Made by a program: the position numbers and the translations under genes
Assembly: GCA_028767165.1 (NCBI GenBank)
Contig: JARACJ010000015.1
Location: forward strand, 62,001-126,000
Direction: 5' to 3'
DNA: 64,000 nucleotides
Source: Proteobacteria bacterium DTSAM18
GTDB lineage: Bacteria; Myxococcota_A; UBA796; GCA-2862545
Part shown: in pieces, positions 1 through 7,502 of the stretch
How the letters are laid out: each line of letters opens with the position of its first letter
Numbering within the stretch: the first letter of the stretch is position 1
The notes under the pieces: generated by a model
Databases searched by the model: none
Seen by the model: only the letters and a program-made list of their open reading frames with translations
Told to the model about the DNA's origin: nothing

Positions 1-345
<345 letters not shown>

Positions 346-506
346 GAGGGCCTCCCGAGGGCCGCATGAAACGGGATCTCCCGGACGACTTCAAGCGAAT
401 CCGGCCACAGATGGGAGGGAAGCGCGTGTATGCGGGAACCGGGGGTCTCGAGCGGGGCTCGGAGGTGGCTGGAGGGTGCGCGTTGTGGTGGGTGGGGACG
501 CGCCCA

Positions 507-828
507 TTCCCGTGCCCGATACGGTGCGGGTCCGACTCGGAACATGGGTGACGGTTGTGCCCGTGAGCAGGTGACGGGCCGGGAGGGGAGATGTGCTGGC
601 GGAGCGGGAGCATGGGATGCCGGGAGAGTCGATGTCCTCGCGGACAGCAGGGACCTGTCTGGTGAGGTGGTTTCTGGCGAGCGATGTGTCTGGAGACACA
701 GAGGACACAGAGATTCTTGCGGTGCGTACTGGATGGCTCGGTGCGACGAGGGCCCGCTCGTGGTGCGGGGCAGACCGGCGCTCGGGTGCGGGGCGTCCGT
801 CGGGTCGCGACCGGTGTCGGCAGGTCGA
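507..828 (-). repeat. Dispersed repeat R1, copy 1
   Basis: Read on the minus strand, this roughly 320-bp stretch matches 4230-4552 read on the plus strand. Shared blocks include CCGGTCGCGACCC, CCCCGCACCACGAGCGGGCCC, CAGACACATCG, CCGCGAGGACATCGACTCTC and ACCGTCACCCATGTTCCG, separated by diverged stretches with small indels. No transposase or clear terminal inverted repeats are visible. The function is unknown. Confidence 0.75.
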
Positions 829-849
829 TCTGATGAAACGGCCCTCCCT

Positions 850-1217
850 GCTGGTGATGCCCAACAGGCGGCCCCCTTCCCTACGACCCCGAGGCGTCCT
901 GGTGGCCAGCCAGGCGAGGAGCGCAGCGACGAAGAATGGGGGGCTGCCAGGGCGCCGAACACCCCGCCGGCATCGCCCGGCACGTCACGCCCCTGCAAGC
1001 GAACGCAATCCCAGGGCATCCCTTCAGCCGCACACCCGAGGCCAGCAGGGTCCCGGTCGTGCCGGGGCGAGGAGCAAGGGAGAGGCCGACCTTCTGGTCG
1101 GCCCGACCGAAGCGACGCTGAACCGGCGCGGCCGGGACCCTGCTGGCCGCCTACCCGCCCCGGTCGGCCCGACCGAAGCGACGCTGAACCGGCGCGGCCG
1201 GGACCCTGCTGGCCGCC
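850..1217 (-). repeat. Structured repeat R2, copy A
   Basis: Related on the minus strand to 2591-2850 and 22615-22875. An outer stem pairs 1042-1056 with 1132-1146 (15 bp perfect) and extends inward by nine more pairs, two of them G-T. An inner 8-bp hairpin pairs 1084-1091 with 1096-1103 around a TTCT loop (AGAA on the minus strand). The conserved segments GCTCCTCGC, CCTCGGGTGTGCGGCTGAAG and ATTCTTCGTCGC are all present on the minus strand. The outer stem sequence differs completely from copies B and C. Confidence 0.75.
1096..1217. repeat. 56-bp direct duplication inside R2 copy A
   Basis: 1096-1151 and 1162-1217 are identical over 56 bp, separated by 10 bp. The duplicated unit is one strand of the outer stem, one internal loop and one arm of the inner hairpin. 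The single opposite strand (1042-1056) can therefore pair with either unit (1132-1146 or 1198-1212). Confidence 0.85.
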
Positions 1218-1333
1218 CCCCATCAAGCTTCTGGTGGCAGAGGCCGTCTCCCCACGTGACACGGGAGCCCATGCAACTCCTGAACCATGCCGACCGCCCC
1301 CTCTCCAACCCACCGGCCGATGCGAGGCCGCCC

Positions 1334-2581
1334 ATGACCACGCCGACGGAAGACGCCTGGGACGACGAGCGCTACGACGACGTCTGCCGCTTCGTCGTCC
1401 GGGTGGGCGTCGCCGCCAACGGCTACGGCTCCGCCGGCGGCCGCCTCGAGGAGTTCTTCACCCAGCTCGTCGAACGGTTCGGCTACACCGGCTCGCTCAT
1501 CACCGGCCCGCACCAGATGATCTTCGCGTTCCAGCGGAACGACGACGAGTGGCCCCGGGTCCACATCGAGAACGTCGACGGCACCACCCTCGAGCTGTCC
1601 AAGCTCGCGCGGGTGGGCGACGTGGTGGAGGCGGTGGCCCAGGAGACCATGACCCTGCGCGAGGCCCGCAGGGAGCTCTCCGCCATCCGCCGGCTGCCCC
1701 CGCCCTGGGGCCGCTTCGCCCAGGGACTCGGGTACGCCCTCGTCGGCGCCGGGTTCGCCGCCGTGCTGTCCGGCGGCCTGTGGGACATCGGCCTGTCGGC
1801 CCTGTTCGGCTCGATGGTATTCGTGATGGTGTTGCTGTCCTCCGACCGCCGCTCCCGCCGGGCCCAGTGGCTCCCCCTGCTCAGCTCGTTCTTCGTCACC
1901 GTCCTCGCGCTGATCATCCGCCTGCGGGTGCCCGACGTGAACGTGGTGCTGGTGGTGCTGTCGGCGGTGGCCATGCTGCTGCCCGGCTACACCATCAGCC
2001 TCGGCGTCATCGAGCTCGTGGAGCACCGGGTCAACTCCGGGCTCGCCAACCTCGTCTCGGGCCTCGTGTACCTGTCCAAGCAGGTGCTCGGCGTGTGGGC
2101 CGGCATCGAGCTCGGGCGCCTCGTCCTGCCCCCACCGCCGACCGCGCCCCCGGTGCACGTCGACCCGACGTGGCTGTGGGCCGCCGTACCCGCGCTGGTG
2201 ATGGGGCTGTGCATCGGCTTCCAGACCAACCGGCGGGACTTCGCTTGGGCCGTCCTCGGGTGCCTCATCGCCTACCTCGGCGCCGTCGCCGGAGGCGCGA
2301 TGGCCAACCAGTACGTCGGCGCCTTCCTCGGCACCACGCTGGTGGTCATCTTCACCAACCTGTGGTCACGCTGGAGCGGCCGCCCGACCTCCATCGTCTT
2401 CGTGCCGTCGGTCGTCATGCTCGTCGGTGGAAGCCTCGGCTTCCGGGGCCTGACGACCATTGCCCAGGGCCAGACCTCGACGGGCACCGAGCAGTTCCTG
2501 CAGATGTTCGTCGTCGCGGCCACCATCGCCGGCGGCCTTCTCGTTGGGAATACGTTGGTCCGCCCAAGATCGTCGCTCTAG
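1334..2581 (+). CDS. Threonine/serine exporter family protein (ThrE-type)
   Basis: A 415-residue inner-membrane protein of the ThrE family, which exports threonine and serine in Corynebacterium. The first 120 or so residues are soluble and cytoplasmic, with the family opening (VCRFVVRVGVAANGYGSAGGRLEE) and a LREARRELSAI helix before the membrane part. The remainder is about ten hydrophobic segments, including LLPGYTISLGVIELVEHRVNSG, typical of the DUF1212 half, and a C-terminal DUF3815-like half. Both halves are fused in one chain, as in ThrE. The ATG at 1334 was chosen because the domain begins just after it; the frame is open further upstream, but only through repeat R2. The substrate is inferred from the family and not shown here. 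Confidence 0.85.
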   Translation: MTTPTEDAWDDERYDDVCRFVVRVGVAANGYGSAGGRLEEFFTQLVERFGYTGSLITGPHQMIFAFQRNDDEWPRVHIENVDGTTLELSKLARVGDVVEAVAQETMTLREARRELSAIRRLPPPWGRFAQGLGYALVGAGFAAVLSGGLWDIGLSALFGSMVFVMVLLSSDRRSRRAQWLPLLSSFFVTVLALIIRLRVPDVNVVLVVLSAVAMLLPGYTISLGVIELVEHRVNSGLANLVSGLVYLSKQVLGVWAGIELGRLVLPPPPTAPPVHVDPTWLWAAVPALVMGLCIGFQTNRRDFAWAVLGCLIAYLGAVAGGAMANQYVGAFLGTTLVVIFTNLWSRWSGRPTSIVFVPSVVMLVGGSLGFRGLTTIAQGQTSTGTEQFLQMFVVAATIAGGLLVGNTLVRPRSSL

Positions 2582-2590
2582 CGAGCGGAG

Positions 2591-2850
2591 GCGGCCTGGA
2601 GCGACCTGGCACGGTCGGTTCGTCGTCGCTGCACTCGGCCGGTACAGAAGTACCGGCTTTCGTTTGCTCCTCGCCCCGACCGCGCCCGGACGCTCCATGC
2701 CTCGGGTGTGTGGCTGAAGGGGTGGCGCTGGGATTGCTTTCGCTTTTCTGCGAGGGCTGCGCGTTCGGGCGCCTTGTGGCCCCCAATCCTTCGTCGCTTC
2801 GCTCCTCGTCTCGCCGACCACCATGCGCCCTCGGGTTGGTGGTGGGTTGT
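2591..2850 (+). repeat. Structured repeat R2, copy B
   Basis: This copy lies between the convergent ThrE and TfoX-like genes. The outer stem starts with TGGAGCG (2597-2603) pairing CGCTCCA (2691-2697) and continues inward with 12 of 15 further positions paired. The inner hairpin is GCCGGTAC (2638-2645), AGAA, GTACCGGC (2650-2657). The helices differ in sequence from copies A and C yet still pair, while the loops (TTTCGTTTGCTCCTCGC) and the downstream block ATGCCTCGGGTGTG are nearly identical to copy C. Confidence 0.75.
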
Positions 2851-2873
2851 GGCCGGCGAGGTCTGACGGTCTG

Positions 2874-3221
2874 TCAGCGCTTGGGCTTCTTGGGGGGCAT
2901 CGTGGCGGTGAACTCGAGGGATTGTTGGGCCCAGGTGGCGAGCTCCTTCGAGTCGGCCCACTGCTCGCAGGCCACGTCGACGTAGGCCTTCCAGGGGGCG
3001 CCCTTCTTCGGCTCGAAGACGTCGACGCCGTCGACCTGCAACAGCTCTTCGCGCAGCTCCGGCGAGACGCGCAGGTTCACGCCGTCGCCGAAGCACCCCA
3101 TGAACATGTTGCCGTTGACGAACGCCGCGGGCATTCCGAACATCTTCTTCCGTTCGACCCGCTCGTCGTCGGGCAGGGCGGCGTCGAAGGCGTCGAGGGC
3201 ACGCTGGGTGGGTTTGATCAT
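2874..3221 (-). CDS. TfoX N-terminal domain family protein
   Basis: A 115-residue protein with the TfoX_N fold: ALPDDERVERKKMFGMPAAFVNGNMFMGCFGDGVNLR, then LREELLQVDGVDVFEP and a GAPWKAYVDV segment. TfoX_N proteins are small cytoplasmic proteins. In gamma-proteobacteria the domain belongs to the competence regulator TfoX/Sxy, but most stand-alone relatives have no proven role and are not DNA-binding by sequence. The C-terminus is basic (PPKKPKR). The ATG at 3221 was preferred to the upstream start because AGGAGG lies just ahead of it. It converges on ThrE, with R2 copy B between them. Confidence 0.75.
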   Translation of the reverse strand: MIKPTQRALDAFDAALPDDERVERKKMFGMPAAFVNGNMFMGCFGDGVNLRVSPELREELLQVDGVDVFEPKKGAPWKAYVDVACEQWADSKELATWAQQSLEFTATMPPKKPKR

Positions 3222-3398
3222 GGAATCCTCCTGGTGTGCGCAGCGTAGCAGGCGAGCGGGTACAGGTGGGTCCAACGGCCGGACACTCCCGACCCGGCGC
3301 CCCCCTGCCGGGCTGCCATGAGCCTGACATGTGTTGCACCTCGCGCGGAGGGGAACCTATGTTCCCTCCCCGCCACCTGCCCACGAGGCCCTCGCCCC

Positions 3399-4103
3399 AT
3401 GATCCGTTCCCTCTCCCACGTCGGCCTCGCCGCCCTCACGGGCATCCTGGCGCTGCAGTCCGCGTGCACGCCCGCGCCGCAGTGCACCTGGAAGACCGGC
3501 CGCCTCGATCTCGACCGACGCCCGGAGATGGCGCCGTTTCCCCTCGACCAGCGCTGGGAGGGCGCCCGAACGGTGTCCGCCACCTGGTGGGACGGCCGGC
3601 AGGAAGCCCTCGAGCTCTCCATCGATCTCGACCTGCGGGAGACGAACTTCGGCTTCGAACGGCCCCGCACGCTGTCCGGCCTCTCCCCGGCCGCCTGTCC
3701 TGCGCGGCGGTGGCTCATGCCCGCCCACATCGACGCGACATTCGCCAGCGGCGCCCACCACACGAACGTCGAGTACGGAGAGACCTCCGACTTCCTGGAC
3801 ATCTCCTCAGAACAGGCCTCTCCCGCCGAACCCGAGAGCACCCGCTACTGGCTGTTCGTGTGGGGAGACGACTGGACGAGCCGCTTCGACGAGATCGTCG
3901 ACACCTTCGAACTCGAACACCCGGAGTGGGCCGAGTTCGAGCTCATGATCGACTGGTACCCGGACGGCCGCGTCGAAGGCCAGGTCCTGGTGCGGGACCT
4001 GATGTCCCCGGCCCGCGACACCGGCCCCTTGGACACCAGCGACCTGCTGGACACGGCGACGCCCCACGAGCCCCTGAACGAGGTCGTGCTGTTGACGTTC
4101 TGA
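3399..4103 (+). CDS. Putative lipoprotein, unknown function
   Basis: A 234-residue protein I do not recognise. It begins with a lipoprotein signal (MIRSLSHVGLAALTGILAL, then QSAC), so it is probably anchored in the outer membrane. The mature part is acidic and rich in Trp and Tyr (TRYWLFVWGDDWTSRFDEIV; LMIDWYPDGRVEGQ) with no repeated motif and no obvious catalytic signature. It stands alone, preceded by the divergent TfoX-like gene and followed by repeat R1 copy 2. The start at 3399 was chosen because it places the signal peptide at the very N-terminus; the upstream extension is not hydrophobic. Confidence 0.65.
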   Translation: MIRSLSHVGLAALTGILALQSACTPAPQCTWKTGRLDLDRRPEMAPFPLDQRWEGARTVSATWWDGRQEALELSIDLDLRETNFGFERPRTLSGLSPAACPARRWLMPAHIDATFASGAHHTNVEYGETSDFLDISSEQASPAEPESTRYWLFVWGDDWTSRFDEIVDTFELEHPEWAEFELMIDWYPDGRVEGQVLVRDLMSPARDTGPLDTSDLLDTATPHEPLNEVVLLTF

Positions 4104-4229
4104 CGGGAGCGGGTGGGACCTGGACGCCCGTTGCACTGCAACGGACCCACACGACGTCAACAGGGTCGGGCACAGCAAGCGGCGCCCGTACGATGCAACG
4201 CCCGAAGGGATGCCAACAGGGTCGGGCCC

Positions 4230-4552
4230 CCGCCCTCGACCGGTCGCGACCCACCGGACGCCTCGAACCCGAGAGCCAGCACGCCCCGCACCACGAGCGG
4301 GCCCCCGTCGCACCGGAGCACCAGGGGCCCTCCAAGAACAGACTCCGTTTCCTCTGCTTCTCCAGACACATCGACCGCCAGGAACCGACACACCGGACAG
4401 GGCTGCGCCGTCCGCGAGGACATCGACTCTCCCCGCGCAATTCAAGCTCCCGTCACCCCAGCACACCTCCCCTCCCAACGCGGCCTCGGCCCCCCGGGGC
4501 ATCGAGCATGACCGTCACCCATGTTCCGGTTCGCGTCGTATCGGGCACGGGC
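4230..4552 (+). repeat. Dispersed repeat R1, copy 2
   Basis: The plus-strand partner of copy 1 (507-828), in inverted orientation about 3.4 kb away, within the 505-bp gap 4104-4608. It ends with a GTATCGGGCACGGG block. Just upstream, CAACAGGGTCGGGC occurs twice (about 4156 and 4213), about 57 bp apart. No coding signature is seen. Confidence 0.75.
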
Positions 4553-4608
4553 ACGGCACGGGTATTGGAGGCAGGCATGTCGGCATGGGCCGCGCTATAA
4601 GCCTGCCC

Positions 4609-4980
4609 ATGGACAAGGCCTCCCCCCTCCGCAGACTCATCACCCTGCTCATGGTGCTCCTGATGCTCCCTGGGTGGGGCGAGCTGATCGAGGCGGCGGA
4701 GCACCTGGTTCACGACGGCCACCTGCCCCACACCGAGGCCCACGAGCACGCGGCCGCCGATGAGGAGCACGCCCACGAGGCGGGCGACGAGGACTGCGCC
4801 CACGGGTGCTCGTCGATGATCCACGCCTGCGGCTGCCACGTGTCCATGCCCGGCGTGCTGGCCGAGGCCTCCCCCGAGCTGTCGGCCCCTCCGGTCCACC
4901 CGGAGCACCGGTCCAGCGCCCCCGAGCGCCGCTGGTCCACCCGCTCCCACGCGCCCCCCACGCCGCCCCCCCTCGCCTGA
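4609..4980 (+). CDS. His/Cys-rich periplasmic metal-binding protein (czc-linked)
   Basis: A 123-residue protein with a cleavable signal (RRLITLLMVLLMLPGWGELIEA) followed by a dense His/Glu/Asp stretch (HLVHDGHLPHTEAHEHAA and HAHEAGDEDCAHGC) and CGCHVSMPG, then a Pro-rich tail. Small His-rich exported proteins often precede CzcCBA operons and probably buffer or deliver metal in the periplasm. It lies 69 bp before czcC on the same strand. The start is uncertain: an in-frame ATG at 4585 adds eight residues. A strong GGAGG (4567-4571) sits 5 nt before another ATG at 4577 that opens a seven-residue frame (MSAWAAL) ending at 4600, possibly a coupled leader. Confidence 0.65.
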   Translation: MDKASPLRRLITLLMVLLMLPGWGELIEAAEHLVHDGHLPHTEAHEHAAADEEHAHEAGDEDCAHGCSSMIHACGCHVSMPGVLAEASPELSAPPVHPEHRSSAPERRWSTRSHAPPTPPPLA

Positions 4981-5049
4981 CCTCCGATCCCCTGCCTCGG
5001 CGGACACCCCCGTGTCCGTCCACCGCATCGATCCGTCTCGAGGTCCTTC

Positions 5050-6306
5050 ATGCGAGTCCTTCGCGCCCTTCTTCCCTGGCGCGTCGGCGCGCTGGCGATC
5101 CTGTGGTTCCTTCCACAGCCCTCGCCCGCCGCCGATGACGTCCCCCTCCCCTCCGCCCTCTCCGCCAGCACGCTGTCCGTCGACGACGCCATCGCCCGCG
5201 CCATGGCCGTCGACCCCGGTGTGCAGAGCGCCCTCGCCGAGCTCCAGCAGGCACAGGGCCTGCGCGCGGCCGCCGCCTTCCTGTTGAACAACCCCACCGC
5301 CAGCGGTGACTGGGCGGCCAACACCACCGGACGCTTCAGCGTCTCGGTGCGGCAGCCCCTGTCGATCTCCGGCGAGGGCTGGCACGCCCGGGCCGCCGCC
5401 GCCGCCGGCATCGACGCCGCCGAGGCCGGCCTGACCCGCGCCCGCCTCCGCAGCGCCGCGTCGGTCCGCCGGGCCTACGTCGCCGCCATCGTCGCCAGCC
5501 GCCAGGCCCGCGTCGCCGAGGACGGCCTCGACCTGGCCCACCGGCTCACCGACGCCGTCCAGAAGCAGCAGGCCGTCGGCGAGGCCCCCCTCCTCGACCT
5601 GCGCCTCACCCGCCTGGCCGCCGCCGAGGCCGCCGGCAACCTGCTGACGGCCCGCGCGCTCGAGGCCCAGGCCCTGACCGCCCTCGCCGGAGTGGTCGGC
5701 CGCCCCGTCTCCGCCGGCGAGCTGCTGGTCGACCCGCTCGTCCTCGCCCCCGCCCCCTCCGACGCACCGGCCGGCCTCCGCTCCGACCAGGTCGCCGCCC
5801 AGGCCCGGGTCACCGCCGCCCAGGCCGACATCCGCCGCGCCCGGGCCGCCGCCCTGCCCCCCCTCGCGGTGGGCTTCTCGGTGGAACAGGAGGAAGGCGA
5901 GACCTTCGTCGGTCCGTCCTTCCAGTGGACCCTCCCCCTCTTCACGTTCAACCAGGCCGCCACCCGCCGCGCCGCCGCCCAGGCCCACGTGGCCGACGCG
6001 GCCGCCACCTCCCTCGACGCCCAGGTGGCCACCGAGGTCGCCACGGCCCGTGACCGCGTCGCCGAAGCCCACCGGGTCTCCGAGGACATCCTCCTCGACC
6101 CCTTCGCAGAGGCCACCCAGGCCCTGCAGAGCATCGAGGCCGCCTACCTCGCCGGCGAGATGGATCTCGCCCAGACCCTCGTGCTGCAGCGCCAGGTGCT
6201 CCAGGGCGAGTCCGCCGCCATCGGCCTGCTCGGCCAGACCGCCTACACACGCATCGATCTGCTCCTCGCCACCGACGACCCCGCCCTGCTGGGAGGTGCC
6301 CTGTGA
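5050..6306 (+). CDS. czcC: Outer-membrane efflux protein of metal RND pump (CzcC-like)
   Basis: A 418-residue TolC/CzcC-family outer-membrane factor. It has a signal peptide (to about residue 28), then the two repeated helical hairpins of the family, seen as long Ala/Glu/Gln-rich stretches (SALAELQQAQGLRAAAAFLLNNP; AQARVTAAQADIRRARAAALPPLAVGF). The NPTASGDW and QEEGETFVGPSFQWTLPLF segments are typical of CzcC-type members. It forms the exit duct of a trimeric tripartite pump with the adaptor and RND protein encoded next. The stop overlaps the GTG start of czcB by 4 nt (GTGA), so the genes are translationally coupled. Confidence 0.88.
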   Translation: MRVLRALLPWRVGALAILWFLPQPSPAADDVPLPSALSASTLSVDDAIARAMAVDPGVQSALAELQQAQGLRAAAAFLLNNPTASGDWAANTTGRFSVSVRQPLSISGEGWHARAAAAAGIDAAEAGLTRARLRSAASVRRAYVAAIVASRQARVAEDGLDLAHRLTDAVQKQQAVGEAPLLDLRLTRLAAAEAAGNLLTARALEAQALTALAGVVGRPVSAGELLVDPLVLAPAPSDAPAGLRSDQVAAQARVTAAQADIRRARAAALPPLAVGFSVEQEEGETFVGPSFQWTLPLFTFNQAATRRAAAQAHVADAAATSLDAQVATEVATARDRVAEAHRVSEDILLDPFAEATQALQSIEAAYLAGEMDLAQTLVLQRQVLQGESAAIGLLGQTAYTRIDLLLATDDPALLGGAL

Positions 6307-7502
6307 CCCGCCTTCTCCCCCTCCTCCTCCTCCTGGCCTGCGGCGACACCGGCTCCCACGGGCACGACGACCACGGCGACGAGCACGGCCATGACGACCA
6401 CGGCGACGAGCACGGCCACGAAGGCCACGGCAGCGAGGTCCACCTGACGGAGCAGGCCCTGCAGGCCGCCCGCCTGACCATCGCGCCCGCCACCGAGGAT
6501 CGCCTCGCCCGGGAGCTGTCCCTGCCCGCCCGCGTCACCCTCGACCCCCGCAAGGAGGCCGTGCTGAGCGCCTGGATCGAGGGCCAGATCACCTCCATCG
6601 CCGTCCGCACCGGCGACACCGTGGCCCGGGGCGACACCCTCGCCAACGTGCAGTCGCCGGACATCGGTGGCGCCGTGGCCGACTTCCGCGCCGCCGAGGC
6701 ACGGGACGAGGCCGCCGATGCCCGCCTCGAGCGCCTCCGCAGCCTCGAGAAGGACGGCGTGGCCTCCCGCGCCCAGGTCCTGCAGGCCGAGGCCGAGCAC
6801 GCCGAGGCCATGGGCGCCCTCGAAGCCGCCGAGGAGCGCCTGCGCATCCTCGGCGTCGATCAGCGCATCGCCGACCCCCACGCCGGCGGCCACTACCCCT
6901 CCGTGGTGCCCATCCGCAGCCCCATCGCCGGCCGGGTCTTCCACTCCGAGGTCGCCATCGGCCAGCGGGTCGCCCCCGGTGACGTGCTGTTCCACGTGGG
7001 CGACATCGGCGAGATCTGGATGATCCTCGACGTGTACGAGCAGGATCTGCAGGCCGTCTCCACCGGCCAGTCCGTCAGCTTCACCGTGCAGGCCTGGCCC
7101 GGAGAGGTCTTCGAGGGCCGCGTGGATCAGGTGAGTGACTGGGTCGACCCGGACGCCCGCACCGTCGAGCTTCGCGTGATCGTGCCCAACGAGGCAGGCC
7201 GCCTCAAGCCGAACATGTTCGCCACGGCCACCCTCACCGTGCCCTCCACCGACCCCACCGAGGGCGTGGTGCTGCCCGCCACCGCCGTGCAGGACCTCGA
7301 GGGCCGCACCGTCGTATTCGTGGAGCAGTCGGAAGAGCCCCGCACCTTCGCCGTCCGCGACGTGGTCATCGCCGACCGCAACAGCGCCAACGTCCGCCTG
7401 GCCTCCGGCGTCGCCGCCGGCGAGCCCGTGGTCGTGGAGGGCGCCTTCACCCTGCTGAGCGAGCTGCGGAAGGAAGAGCTGGGAGGCGGCCATGACCACT
7501 GA
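6303..7502 (+). CDS. czcB: Metal RND pump periplasmic adaptor (CzcB-like), His-rich lipoprotein
   Basis: A 399-residue membrane-fusion protein starting at GTG. The N-terminus is a lipoprotein signal (TRLLPLLLLLACGD), followed at once by a His/Asp-rich tract (repeats of HDDHGDEHGH) expected to collect divalent cations. Then come the barrel-sandwich/lipoyl half (AWIEGQITSIAVRTGDTVARGD), a helical hairpin, the second lipoyl half (IRSPIAGRVFHSEVAIGQRV) and a beta-barrel domain (PNMFATATLTVP). It bridges CzcC and CzcA across the periplasm. The 3' end overlaps czcA by 11 nt. The His tract points to Zn, Co, Cd or Ni rather than organic substrates. Confidence 0.9.
   Translation: MTRLLPLLLLLACGDTGSHGHDDHGDEHGHDDHGDEHGHEGHGSEVHLTEQALQAARLTIAPATEDRLARELSLPARVTLDPRKEAVLSAWIEGQITSIAVRTGDTVARGDTLANVQSPDIGGAVADFRAAEARDEAADARLERLRSLEKDGVASRAQVLQAEAEHAEAMGALEAAEERLRILGVDQRIADPHAGGHYPSVVPIRSPIAGRVFHSEVAIGQRVAPGDVLFHVGDIGEIWMILDVYEQDLQAVSTGQSVSFTVQAWPGEVFEGRVDQVSDWVDPDARTVELRVIVPNEAGRLKPNMFATATLTVPSTDPTEGVVLPATAVQDLEGRTVVFVEQSEEPRTFAVRDVVIADRNSANVRLASGVAAGEPVVVEGAFTLLSELRKEELGGGHDH

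Larger units (their letters stand above)
346..1333. other. Long non-coding gap with repeats R1 and R2 (copy A)
   Basis: The 988-bp gap between the divergent MopE-like and ThrE genes holds an R1 repeat (about 507-828) and R2 copy A (about 850-1217), both in minus orientation. 346-506 should contain the MopE-like gene promoter, and 1218-1333 the ThrE promoter; I see no clear promoter motif in either. Open frames cross the gap on both strands, but they follow the repeats rather than a protein family. Confidence 0.7.

Noticed and set aside
507-1217. A protein-coding gene on the minus strand through R1 and R2
   Set aside because: Frames are open in several phases; the differences between copies are indels and stem-compensating changes and not synonymous codon changes.
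430-2985. An 851-codon plus-strand frame across the repeat region and ThrE
   Set aside because: It crosses R1 and R2, then runs out of frame through the clearly homologous ThrE sequence. It has Arg/Pro-rich composition only.
4230-4552. R1 as an insertion sequence
   Set aside because: No transposase frame, no clear terminal inverted repeats, and the ends are diffuse when the two copies are compared.
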